Below, one piece after another: positions 15,993-24,991 of a stretch of DNA of 64,000 nt (its first letter is position 1; each line of letters starts with the position of its first letter). The stretch spans positions 39,080 to 103,079 of the forward strand of contig DEOB01000012.1 of the NCBI GenBank assembly GCA_002359895.1. Direction: 5' to 3'. The translations under genes were made by a program, and so were the position numbers. The notes below the pieces were generated by a model, which did not search any database, was not told the origin of the DNA, and worked only from the letters and a program-made list of their open reading frames with translations. This DNA is from Stenotrophomonas sp. UBA2629. GTDB lineage: Bacteria > Pseudomonadota > Gammaproteobacteria > Xanthomonadales > Xanthomonadaceae.

Positions 15993-17129
15993 TTGATTCC
16001 CTTCAACAAGCCGTATATGACCGGCAATGAGCTTGAGCTCATCGCGCAAGCACATGCCAATGGGCATCTGTCAGGCGATGGCCCATTTACAAAGGCCTGC
16101 AATGCTTGGTTGCAGGAGCGGACTGGCGCGCACTCCGCCCTGCTTACACATTCCTGCACCGCGGCTCTTGAGATGGCTGCACTGCTTCTTCACCTGCAGC
16201 CAGGTGATGAGGTAATTCTGCCTTCCTTTACGTTCGTCACCTCTGCAAGTGCCTTCGCGCTTCGTGGTGCAGTGCCCGTATTCGTCGATATTCGCCCCGA
16301 TACGCTCAATATTGACGAAAGCCTCATCGAACAGGCAGTGACTTCTCGCACCAAGGCAATCTGCGTTGTTCATTACGCAGGCGTTTCTTGCGAGATGGAT
16401 ACCATCATGGAGATCGCCTCCCGACTAGGTCTCGCGGTCGTTGAAGATGCAGCCCAAGGCATCATGTCCAGCTACCGTGGACGTCCGCTGGGCACGATCG
16501 GCGACCTAGGTGCCTTCAGCTTCCATGAGACCAAAAATGTAATCTCTGGCGAGGGCGGAGCACTTCTCTGCCGCGATGCCAAGTTCTCTGAAGACGCCGA
16601 GATCATCCGCGAGAAAGGCACCAACCGCAGCCGGTTTTTTCGTGGCCAGGTTGATAAATATACTTGGGTAGACGTGGGCTCCTCCTATCTTCCAGGGGAG
16701 ATCACTGCTGCGTTTCTAAACGCGCAACTGCTGCACGCAGACGAGATCACTGAGCGCAGGCTGGCCATCTGGCAACGCTATCACCAATGGGCTGCTCCAC
16801 ATGAAGCAGCAGGGCGCCTCCGCCGCCCCGTAGTACCCGCGGAGTGCACTCACAATGCCCATATGTACTACCTGCTCCTTCCCAATCTGGAAGCACGTGG
16901 TCAGTTCATCTCACGACTGCGGGAGCATGGGGTTCAGACGGTCTTTCATTACATACCACTGCATTCATCGCCCGCTGGTCGGCAGCTTGGCCGAGCGTCA
17001 GGCTCAATGGCTGTCACCAACGACATCAGCGACCGATTGGTACGAATGCCGCTATGGCTTGGGTTGGAGCCGCACTTGGACGCGGTGTTCGAAGCCGCCG
17101 ATGCCGCATTGCGGGATTACGCCATTTGA
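15993..17129 (+). CDS. wecE: dTDP-4-amino-4,6-dideoxyhexose transaminase (WecE-like, DegT family)
   Basis: A PLP aminotransferase of 378 residues that converts dTDP-4-keto-6-deoxyglucose into the 4-amino sugar. It follows E. coli WecE closely along its length: IPFNKPYMTGNE at the start, LTHSCTAALEMAALLL, VHYAGVSCEMDTIM, VVEDAAQGIMS, the PLP lysine Lys181 in FSFHETKN, REKGTNRSRFFRGQVDKY and VFHYIPLHSSPAG. The start is taken as TTG at 15993, with GAGG six bases upstream and the WecE-like IPFN beginning. WecE makes the galacto form (Fuc4N); the gluco form (viosamine) cannot be ruled out. It is the last gene of the arm. Confidence 0.88.
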   Translation: MIPFNKPYMTGNELELIAQAHANGHLSGDGPFTKACNAWLQERTGAHSALLTHSCTAALEMAALLLHLQPGDEVILPSFTFVTSASAFALRGAVPVFVDIRPDTLNIDESLIEQAVTSRTKAICVVHYAGVSCEMDTIMEIASRLGLAVVEDAAQGIMSSYRGRPLGTIGDLGAFSFHETKNVISGEGGALLCRDAKFSEDAEIIREKGTNRSRFFRGQVDKYTWVDVGSSYLPGEITAAFLNAQLLHADEITERRLAIWQRYHQWAAPHEAAGRLRRPVVPAECTHNAHMYYLLLPNLEARGQFISRLREHGVQTVFHYIPLHSSPAGRQLGRASGSMAVTNDISDRLVRMPLWLGLEPHLDAVFEAADAALRDYAI

Positions 17130-17148
17130 TTCCAGCCGGGATGCACCA

Positions 17149-17178
17149 CCGGCACCTGTTCTCCTGAACAGGTGCCGG
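17149..17178. terminator. perfect 13-bp hairpin after the wecE-like gene
   Basis: CCGGCACCTGTTC, loop TCCT, then the exact complement, 19 bases after the stop. There is no T-run, so termination strength is uncertain. It marks the end of the plus-strand arm before the convergent operon. Confidence 0.55.
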
Positions 17179-17593
17179 CCGAGATTGTCGAAGACCGCCA
17201 TCGGTGCAGATGTGAGGAACCAAAGAACCAAGGCAGCATTTCAACTGCGACTGGCACACAAGGTCTTGGAGCATGCTCGCTTACTCAAGCCTCCCGTCGG
17301 CACCTCATTGAAGCGGAACGGATAACGCAAGCACTCAATAGCTACGTTGCTTGCTGCACGGCAAGCGTGCAACCACCCGAGGCAAGCTTGGCCGTTCCAC
17401 TACTACAGTAATTTCTTGCAGCGTCAGATCATCCGATCAACGGCGCAGCGGCCTCTTCCATATGCTCTCATCGACACCCGATCCCGGTGTACTGAAGAGG
17501 AAATGCGTACGCCCTGACCTTCATTCCGAGGACCCAACGGCATGGGGAAACCCCAAGCCGTCATCGTTCGCGTCGGTAAAGCTGATCTTGAAA
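17179..17593. other. 415 bases without a recognisable gene
   Basis: This junction between the two convergent arms of the O-antigen block shows only short frames on both strands, none with a recognisable motif or good ribosome site. It is A+T-richer than the core. It could hold decayed sequence left by cassette exchange, but no transposase remnant or clear repeat was seen. Confidence 0.5.
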
Positions 17594-18010
17594 TCAACCA
17601 CACGCAGGGCCACCGACAACAATGCGAGCCAGCTCTGCTTCGTGACTACTATCCCTCAGCGAGAAGCTAGTCCCGGGCATCACCCAAACGTCAGTGGTGG
17701 CACTACCAATCGGCCCGCTTTCACTGAACAGCTTTGCATCCGTGTCGGCGCCAACCAGAACTTTGATCGTAGTTACCTCCGGATGAGACTTCGAGACGTC
17801 CCAGCTCAGCGTCACCACGACCGGAGTGCAACCATCCATTCGTGCGATTGAGCTGTTGATCAATGGCGACGTTACCTCCTTGATCTCGTTCACAACTTCA
17901 CGATCAGACGTTGACGACGAGGAACTACCTCCTCCCTGCTCTTCCTGCTTCGCGCAACCAGCGAGACCCGCAACCAACAGAAAACCAGCCAGCCAACTTT
18001 CGATCTTCAT
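17594..18010 (-). CDS. small lipoprotein of unknown function
   Basis: A 138-residue lipoprotein with a clear signal peptide (MKIESWLAGFLLVAGLAGC), so Cys19 would be lipidated. It is followed by a Gly/Ser-rich linker (GGGSSSSSTSD) and a small domain of about 95 residues with two further cysteines (MDGC, GPAC) that could pair. I do not recognise the family. It is last on the minus-strand arm, 67 bases after the GT-C-like gene, and may be made with it. The longer frame starting at 18085 lacks signal character and overlaps the upstream gene. A role in surface glycan handling is only suggested by position. Confidence 0.7.
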   Translation of the reverse strand: MKIESWLAGFLLVAGLAGCAKQEEQGGGSSSSSTSDREVVNEIKEVTSPLINSSIARMDGCTPVVVTLSWDVSKSHPEVTTIKVLVGADTDAKLFSESGPIGSATTDVWVMPGTSFSLRDSSHEAELARIVVGGPACG

Positions 18011-18077
18011 GCAATGCTCCAAGAAAAAGAAACCGCCAGAACTTCCAACGAAAACCGCTAAACCTGACGGGGACCCA

Positions 18078-20282
18078 TCAGTCAAACGCGGCCATATAAA
18101 TACATTGAACCCCCGCTGGAGTCATCGCGTAAAGATTGACCCCACCAAGTGTGATCATTGATCGCGCGCCGATCGGCCCGGTGGACTCGAGTTTATCTCT
18201 TGCAAAGTCAACCATCTCACGCCTCTGTCCTGCTTCGTATTCGTGAGCTGGAAGCGCGACCAGATCGGTTCCAGTGGCATACAAGAACTCAGAGAACGCC
18301 TTTTCCGATCGAAACGCCCTGGAGTTACTCCAGGAAAGCTCTTCAAAGGGTTCGAATCGAACCGGCAACATGAAAGACTCCGGTGTACGAAGCTCTCCTA
18401 TCATACGAGTATGACGCCCACAGTGAGACAGCCGCTTACCCACCACTCCCAGCTTCCCACCCTCCAGAAAACTCTCTACCTGCTTTTCCTCGTCAAACAC
18501 AGGATTCACCACGGAGAGCGGGCGTATACCAGTCCCAATGTTCCAATTTGCACTGAAGAGATACACAACTCCCCCCGAAAACGCGCATGTCAGCAATATG
18601 AACAGCGACAGTCTCGAAAACCGCCTGACGGCCACTGCTCCACACACATAGAAAAACGCGATCGAAACCATGAAATAGTTTCCATCACCGGCTGGTCCTC
18701 CATCAGCCCATGCATTGAACCCCAACAGCAATGGGGTCACCAGGATGCATATCAGGGAAACGACGCCCCGAAAACCCGGAAATGCTCGATCAGGCCGAAT
18801 GACAGCCGCGACAAGGAACACCAGCCAAGCCGCGCCCATCCATTTAAAAACATGCAAAGCATAGATATCGGGTGTCAAAGCTATCTTGCCGAGGGCGGAG
18901 ATGCCACCCAGCAGACCGGCACGCGAGTCACCCGTACCGGTAAATGTACCAATCGGATACTTCAAATTAAAACCCAACTCTGCCAACTGCGCTTGGGTAC
19001 TCGCATTTGTCACCAGTGGCACCCCGGTAAGCAAATATGTTCTCGCGTGCGTCAACAGGAAAGCCGCTAACACCAGCGCCACTGGAACCAGCATGACCAG
19101 CTCAAACTCCCTGCGCTTGGCCGAGAAGATGACCATCAAACCCGCAACCAGCCAAGCCGCGAAAATCAGCCCCAGCCAAGGTAGCGCTGAGAGCCTTATC
19201 GTCGATGCCAGAAGGCAGTAAATGACCACATCAAGCAACGCACTCGGACTTCGAGTCTCGTACGCCTTGATCAGGGCAATGGCGGAAAATATGACGAACG
19301 CAGCGGCGAGCACATCTCCTTTTGGCGTCTCTACGGTCCCCGCTACGGCTGGGAAGCAAAGCATCAGCGCTGCAAGCACTAAACCGTAAGCAGTCGGCAA
19401 TCCCAGTGTCCTGCCTAGCGACACCATGGCGTGGGCAAGAAACCCGGCACAAAAAACACCAACAACAACAGTTGTGGAGATATCCCCCAGCTCAAGCACG
19501 GGAGCAAGGAGCAGCTCATACAGCTTTGGATAATAATAGACCTGTGTTGTTAAACCCAGAAATTCGTAAAATCCATGAGGGCCGATAAGAACCCTATCTG
19601 GCCGCAGTCCATACCAGGCCGAGTCAAAATAGAATGCAAGGTTTGAACGTGCGATACAAACTGCAGCAACAGCAATGAGCAGGGAAATACTCAGGTTCGA
19701 GATCGAACTTCTATGCACCGCCCCCTTCTTCCGTTGATCCACCATCAACCAGCGGATTGTAACGAAGAGCAGTCCAACACCCGTAGTTGCAAATGCCGCG
19801 AGCCTGTTTTGCGCGAAATCCCATTCAAATAGCAGCGCACCCAGCATCAGGACTACAGCCATGCTGCCCACGCCAGTGGCGACCGCCAGTGCACTACGTC
19901 GATAGCTGTAAAGATTTTCGGGACCGGCCCCTACGATCATTCTGCCAAGTCCGTAAATACCAATACAGTAAGCGGCCCCAACAGCAAGCGCGAGATCCGT
20001 GCCATGCAATCGCATGTACAGCAGGACTACAGCCCCAACAGCCAACCAGGCCAATCGCCCACGAAACAACATGAGCACAGCGGAGTTGATGACGAAAACA
20101 GCGAAAAATTCAATCACTCCTTTCTTGAAATCGGGCTGCTCGACGTGCCAACCAAAAGGACCGAGAGCAATCAGTCGATAAATTCCGTAAGCAGTAACGG
20201 CCGCGCACAGGATCGCAATCATCGTCGACCAATGAGCATGCCGCGCCCTTACCGGAACTGCCTTTGCGTTAGCCACCATCAA
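18078..20282 (-). CDS. large polytopic membrane protein, putative GT-C glycosyltransferase
   Basis: A 734-residue protein with about 12-14 hydrophobic segments followed by a soluble C-terminal part of about 150 residues. After the first group of helices there is a periplasm-side stretch YFDSAWYGLRPDRV near residue 217; an acidic residue in such a loop is typical of GT-C enzymes that use lipid-phosphate sugars (ArnT, PMT, GtrS-like). No family motif is certain. With the GtrB-like enzyme and the small flippase it could form a three-part transfer system. It follows the giant glycosyltransferase by 100 bases. An O-antigen polymerase is an alternative. Confidence 0.6.
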   Translation of the reverse strand: MMVANAKAVPVRARHAHWSTMIAILCAAVTAYGIYRLIALGPFGWHVEQPDFKKGVIEFFAVFVINSAVLMLFRGRLAWLAVGAVVLLYMRLHGTDLALAVGAAYCIGIYGLGRMIVGAGPENLYSYRRSALAVATGVGSMAVVLMLGALLFEWDFAQNRLAAFATTGVGLLFVTIRWLMVDQRKKGAVHRSSISNLSISLLIAVAAVCIARSNLAFYFDSAWYGLRPDRVLIGPHGFYEFLGLTTQVYYYPKLYELLLAPVLELGDISTTVVVGVFCAGFLAHAMVSLGRTLGLPTAYGLVLAALMLCFPAVAGTVETPKGDVLAAAFVIFSAIALIKAYETRSPSALLDVVIYCLLASTIRLSALPWLGLIFAAWLVAGLMVIFSAKRREFELVMLVPVALVLAAFLLTHARTYLLTGVPLVTNASTQAQLAELGFNLKYPIGTFTGTGDSRAGLLGGISALGKIALTPDIYALHVFKWMGAAWLVFLVAAVIRPDRAFPGFRGVVSLICILVTPLLLGFNAWADGGPAGDGNYFMVSIAFFYVCGAVAVRRFSRLSLFILLTCAFSGGVVYLFSANWNIGTGIRPLSVVNPVFDEEKQVESFLEGGKLGVVGKRLSHCGRHTRMIGELRTPESFMLPVRFEPFEELSWSNSRAFRSEKAFSEFLYATGTDLVALPAHEYEAGQRREMVDFARDKLESTGPIGARSMITLGGVNLYAMTPAGVQCIYMAAFD

Positions 20283-20382
20283 TCACCCCGTTTCATTCCA
20301 AATCCACCCCATTCCAATTCAATGCAAGATTTCTTGTGAGCGTCGATCACTTGCGCAGCATGACGTTTGCGAACGGCGAAAC

Positions 20383-23300
20383 TCATGCGCGACCTTGCAC
20401 TTTCATGTACTCGCCGACTTTTTTCGACAGCAACTGGCAACTTGCCTTGATCAGATCAGCGTACTGAGTGTTCTGGAATCCCCAGATCGTGGAGTGTTCC
20501 TCCTCCTTGTGCCCGACGAGGAAAGGCATGGTAGTTACTACCTTCAACTGTCCATTGCTCTCGAGAAACCTGTCGATGGTATTGGTTTCGACATCGCGAT
20601 TCATCTCATCCCACGAAGTGATCGATGCGAAGACACTATGATCATAAACGTTCAAAACTGTACTGATCAGACGATCAGTCGTAACGAATCGACAGCCCTC
20701 GAAGTCCGTAACTTCCAGAATTCCCGCCTGATTGCTTAAATCTGCGAGCAGACCAGAGAATATGCTCCAGCGTTCCGATCGCTGGTCGAGGTAACCATTG
20801 ACCCTGCCCAACTCCGCCTCGAAGTTCGCTGGAAATTCGACATCATCCTCACAGATGGTCACTCGCTCCAGCCCCGCTTGGTCCGCCAGCTTGATCATGT
20901 ATTTGTAGCTGAGCGCGCAACCCACCCAGCCCTTTGAATGGCGCAGGCCAGGGAACATCTCAAATCCGAACTTGTTGTCGGCCACAAACCCACTGCTGCG
21001 CTCGCCGAACTCCGGGAGATTCAGGCAAATACGATCACCCTTCAGCTTGTAACGGCTGCCCACCTCATCCCAGAACTGGTCAAAGCCGATGTTGTCGGTG
21101 GCAAGCAGGAATCGCATGAAGAAATAATCAAAACGATTGAGGCTATCTTTCAGAGCAGCCCGATTCCTCTCCACCGCGGCTTCACGTGCAGTCGCGTTTG
21201 CCAGCCAGTAGTGCACGCGCTGAGCCATGCCATCCACATCGCCAACGTCCACAAAATCGACAACCCCCTGCAACTCCTCATGCTCCTCCATATCGGATGA
21301 CTGCTCGGAAACAATCATGCAATCGAGTGACAGGCATTCCCAGATTCTCGTCGTCTCCAACAATGCGCCGGGATAATAGTGGATATTAACCACGATTTTG
21401 GCCGAAGCCAATATCCGATACAGTTCATCTCCGAACACTTCGGAGACAACCCGCACGCGGCAGACACGACTTAGTGCATCCAGAAAATTCCTGCGACGAT
21501 CACAGCTGGCGTCTCCATAGAAGACCACATCGTAATCATCAGACTTGTTGACATTCGAGTACTGACCAGCCAGTTCTGGCATGTAGTGAATGGGAACGTA
21601 ATTGATCTGCTTAAGGCTCAACCCCCGTTCCTTCAGATAGGAGATATTTGCCAGCGAGTAGTCAAAGATCGCGAACGAGTTCTCCAGACGAGAAATGTAG
21701 TCCTCCGTGAACCAGCGCGAGCTCACGGATTGCTCCAATTGGAATGCCACATAGAAGCCGGGCAGTTCCGGGAACATCTGGGGACAGATCACAAAATGCG
21801 GAACGTGCGAGTATCCAGCCAGCGGGCGCTCATAGATCACCTCGGCGGAAATCCCGACCCTGCCCAATGCGCTTGCCATCAGTTGCCCGATATAGTCGCA
21901 GTGACGCGTGGTAAGAATAACCACGGGACCCTGGTGCCCTCTCAGATCAAAAACAACAGGCTCCGGTCCAACGGTAGCAGGCTGCGGCCCACCGCGTTTG
22001 ACAAACCCATCGATCAAGCCTGCGACCTGAGTGGGTTGTATGCGTCGCGCCAGTCGGAAGTAGCGACCAAGTTCGCGTGGATTCAACGTAAAGAACACTC
22101 CAACTTTCACGATCTGCTTGAGACCACGAATTAGAATTCGGCCAAGCGAGGCCACTTTACGGAGGGGCGAAGTGATCCACATGGAGGTTGAGCTCTGGAC
22201 AATCTTGAGCTCGCGTTCGGCACGGTCCGCACGCTCTTCCAGCACCTGCAGCCGATCTTTCTCCTCCGCGAGCATATTCGTAAGCACGCCGATCTGCGAC
22301 TGGAATCCCTGCATTCCATGGAACAGACCCGCCAGAGACGTAGCATCGCTGTCCGAAGCGGAAGAGAGCGCAGCCAGACCAATGCGTGAATGATCGAACT
22401 CCGATACCACTCGCGCTTCGAACTGACGAATGGTATCGATCAATTCTTCATGCCGAGCATTTGCTCGCTGCCTGTCAGAAGCCACCTTATCCAACTGCGC
22501 AGCCAGTTGTGCAACATCTGCTGAAACACGAGCAAATCCCGCCTGCATCTGCTGCGTGCTCTGGGTCAACGCATTATCCAACCCACAGAATCTCTCCAAG
22601 GCATCGTCCGCACTCAGTTTGAGACTCTGGTCGTGCACATGCTCCATGAGCTTTGAAAGCTGCTCATGTTCAGCGGCCATCTGCGCGAAATCTCTCTGAG
22701 CCTCGCTCAGGCTCTGTGTCTTCCTTGCCAGCACATCGGACAGCAGCTTCGCGCTATGAGATGCAATCATGCTTACGATGAAGCCAGCATCCTCGGCTGC
22801 CATCGGCAATATCGAGTAAACCTCGTTTACAGGGAGCGGTAGCCTGCCAACTTCGCTCCAAGTGGTTTTATCCAACGCTAGCAATGTCCCTCCACTGACG
22901 TCGTCAAGCGGAGCATTACGGGATTTGCTCAAGCCCAGATAAAGCATTTCTCCGGAAATGGCCAGTCCACGGACATATCCATCGATGTAAAGCTTGCGCC
23001 TTATCGTTCCGTCGGACCGGTACTGCAGCAGCTGGCGCGCTCCGGAATTGGCAACCAGTAAGTCCCCCTCAACAGAGACAAGGCTATGAGGCTGGGTCAA
23101 ACCGCTAATCAGTGTTTCACCCGTCAACAGATCACGGACGAACCCGGTCCCGGTGGACTTTCCCTTGTACTCACGGTGTCCCGAGAACTCTCCGAAAGCG
23201 GAGAAAACGATTCGTCCATTCCAGATTGCGATGCAATTTATGTGCCAGGAATCATCCTCTCCTGGAAACTTCCACCGCTCAAGCTCAACTCCAGCGGAAT

Positions 23301-23589
23301 CTACACATACAACCTCATTTCCCCATGTCCCAACCAGATAGTACCTGTCGTCATGGATGAGCACATCATGGATGTCCCCAAAAGCAACATCTGCCGGGTT
23401 GAGCTCCACCACTCGTTCGCCATACGCAATTACAAGGGCCGGCTGGATGCCCCGCAACAGCTTTCGCTTATGCACGAAAAGCCCGGTTGTATCCAGCATG
23501 TCGATCTTGTGAACCCGTCCTTCGTGGACGTGCAGCAAACCGCCACCGTTGGGCGAACCTACAAGCAAATTTTCGAATACTTTATCCAT
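20383..23589 (-). CDS. multi-domain glycosyltransferase: DUF4915-like propeller, coiled coil, GT, GT25-like
   Basis: A 1068-residue protein. Residues 1-280 resemble the TIGR03032/DUF4915 propeller-like family (DSWHINC at 113, GLTQPHSL at 163, ANSGARQLL at 180, GYVRGLAI at 204). Residues 280-465 are a long coiled coil ending in SSTSMWITSPLRK, a linker often seen in O-antigen glycosyltransferases. Residues 545-830 look like a CgeB/GT1-type glycosyltransferase with ETTRIWECLSL. Residues 850-1030 look like GT25 (LPS galactosyltransferase type): GWVGCALSYKYMIKLA at 887 and the acidic CEDDVEF at 913. The ATG at 23589 overlaps the wzt stop by eight bases; an open frame extends 48 codons upstream within wzt without family sequence. 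Donors and linkages are unknown. Confidence 0.78.
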   Translation of the reverse strand: MDKVFENLLVGSPNGGGLLHVHEGRVHKIDMLDTTGLFVHKRKLLRGIQPALVIAYGERVVELNPADVAFGDIHDVLIHDDRYYLVGTWGNEVVCVDSAGVELERWKFPGEDDSWHINCIAIWNGRIVFSAFGEFSGHREYKGKSTGTGFVRDLLTGETLISGLTQPHSLVSVEGDLLVANSGARQLLQYRSDGTIRRKLYIDGYVRGLAISGEMLYLGLSKSRNAPLDDVSGGTLLALDKTTWSEVGRLPLPVNEVYSILPMAAEDAGFIVSMIASHSAKLLSDVLARKTQSLSEAQRDFAQMAAEHEQLSKLMEHVHDQSLKLSADDALERFCGLDNALTQSTQQMQAGFARVSADVAQLAAQLDKVASDRQRANARHEELIDTIRQFEARVVSEFDHSRIGLAALSSASDSDATSLAGLFHGMQGFQSQIGVLTNMLAEEKDRLQVLEERADRAERELKIVQSSTSMWITSPLRKVASLGRILIRGLKQIVKVGVFFTLNPRELGRYFRLARRIQPTQVAGLIDGFVKRGGPQPATVGPEPVVFDLRGHQGPVVILTTRHCDYIGQLMASALGRVGISAEVIYERPLAGYSHVPHFVICPQMFPELPGFYVAFQLEQSVSSRWFTEDYISRLENSFAIFDYSLANISYLKERGLSLKQINYVPIHYMPELAGQYSNVNKSDDYDVVFYGDASCDRRRNFLDALSRVCRVRVVSEVFGDELYRILASAKIVVNIHYYPGALLETTRIWECLSLDCMIVSEQSSDMEEHEELQGVVDFVDVGDVDGMAQRVHYWLANATAREAAVERNRAALKDSLNRFDYFFMRFLLATDNIGFDQFWDEVGSRYKLKGDRICLNLPEFGERSSGFVADNKFGFEMFPGLRHSKGWVGCALSYKYMIKLADQAGLERVTICEDDVEFPANFEAELGRVNGYLDQRSERWSIFSGLLADLSNQAGILEVTDFEGCRFVTTDRLISTVLNVYDHSVFASITSWDEMNRDVETNTIDRFLESNGQLKVVTTMPFLVGHKEEEHSTIWGFQNTQYADLIKASCQLLSKKVGEYMKVQGRA

Positions 23590-24991
23590 GGACTTCAACC
23601 ATCGGCCTGCAGGAAAAATCAATCCACTCCTGCGAAATATTGTTGGACACTGGAAGCACTCTAAATGCAGCCGCATCAGCCAATCGATGTATGACCAGCT
23701 CCGCCCCCCCGACATTTCCGAATACACCAGCATTTAGAAAGAACACACCCGGGTTCAACATGCAGTCAAATTGGTACTCAACGACGACCTTCCGGCCCTT
23801 CTGGAACTGGCGGCCATCTGCAAACGTCGGTGCGGACATGCTCCCGCCGAGATGGGTACCATTCAAAGCCTTGATCACCATTCCGAAACGAACATTATCA
23901 AGGTCGACAGAAAAATCCACGACATAACGGAAGATGTATTTCCTGCCACGAATCAGGCCATTTACACGTGTACCACCCAACGTGCGAATTTCGGGCTCAC
24001 TGATCAGCGCACCATGACTCTCATAGACGATGGTATCCATGGGTACGAACGACGCATCGTACACCTCGTCCTCCCCCTTGGTCTCGTCGCTACTGGCACC
24101 TGCCTCAACGAGCTCCATGGCTCGATCAACAGTACCAACATTTGCAAGCGAGCGGTCTTTGATGCTCTGTCGCAGAGCAGCAGCAGCTGCTGCTGGCGCA
24201 TACAGCAACTTCTGATACAGGCCTACAACTGCCTTGGGCGAACCATCAGCAATAAGCTCGCCCCCATCAAGCAATACCGCCCTGTCACACAGATCCACGA
24301 TAGTCCCGGCGGAATGCGATACGAACAGAATCGTCGCGCCTTCAGAACGCAGTTGATCGATACGTGAAAAACACTTGCGTTGAAACAATTCATCGCCCAC
24401 AGCAAGCGCCTCATCCACAATCAGGATGTCGGCACTGACATTGATCGCGACAGCGAACGCAAGCCGAACAGCCATACCACTGGAATAGGTCTTGACTGGC
24501 TGATCTATGAAATCACCGATATCGGCAAAATCGAGGATATCGGGGATTCTGCCTTCCAGCTCTGCACGGGACATGCCGATCAGCGCAGCGTTCAGATACA
24601 TATTGTCACGCCCGGTGAACTCTGGATTGAATCCAGAGCCGAGCTCCAACAGTGCGGAGATCCTGCCGTGGGTTTGCACATCGCCACTGGAAGCAGAAAG
24701 AGTGCCGCAAATGATCTGCAGCAGCGTGGATTTACCGGAACCATTGCGTCCGACTATCCCCACAACCTCTCCACGCGCCACTTCAAAGCTGATGTTCTGA
24801 AGTGCCTTGAAGACCCTGAAATGATCTCTGGCCTTACGTCCGCTCAAGCGACTCATCCTTGGAAAGACGAATTGCTTCAACCGGTCAACCGGAGTCTCAT
24901 AACCGTGATAGACCTTGCCCACATTCTTAACGCTAATCGAACTTTCATGCAGCGGAGCCATTACCGCGCGTTCGTCAGTATCAAAGGACAT
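23582..24991 (-). CDS. wzt: O-antigen ABC exporter ATPase with sugar-recognition C-terminal domain
   Basis: A 469-residue ATPase that powers export of a complete O-polysaccharide on undecaprenyl diphosphate. Walker A is GRNGSGKST near residue 80, the signature is TYSSGMAVRLAF, Walker B is ADILIVDEAL and the switch histidine is VSHSAG. After about residue 300 comes an extra domain of about 160 residues, as in Wzt proteins that read a terminal modification of the chain. The start at 24991 has AAGGGG seven bases upstream and overlaps the wzm stop; an internal ATG at 24961 lacks a ribosome site. The recognised cap is not known. Confidence 0.92.
   Translation of the reverse strand: MSFDTDERAVMAPLHESSISVKNVGKVYHGYETPVDRLKQFVFPRMSRLSGRKARDHFRVFKALQNISFEVARGEVVGIVGRNGSGKSTLLQIICGTLSASSGDVQTHGRISALLELGSGFNPEFTGRDNMYLNAALIGMSRAELEGRIPDILDFADIGDFIDQPVKTYSSGMAVRLAFAVAINVSADILIVDEALAVGDELFQRKCFSRIDQLRSEGATILFVSHSAGTIVDLCDRAVLLDGGELIADGSPKAVVGLYQKLLYAPAAAAAALRQSIKDRSLANVGTVDRAMELVEAGASSDETKGEDEVYDASFVPMDTIVYESHGALISEPEIRTLGGTRVNGLIRGRKYIFRYVVDFSVDLDNVRFGMVIKALNGTHLGGSMSAPTFADGRQFQKGRKVVVEYQFDCMLNPGVFFLNAGVFGNVGGAELVIHRLADAAAFRVLPVSNNISQEWIDFSCRPMVEVHG

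Noticed and set aside
17351..17851. Plus-strand open frames in the junction after the wecE-like gene
   Set aside because: No ribosome site, no motif, and they run antisense into the lipoprotein gene.
23589..23733. Extended N-terminus of the multi-domain glycosyltransferase
   Set aside because: The extra 48 codons overlap wzt, have no ribosome site and no family sequence.
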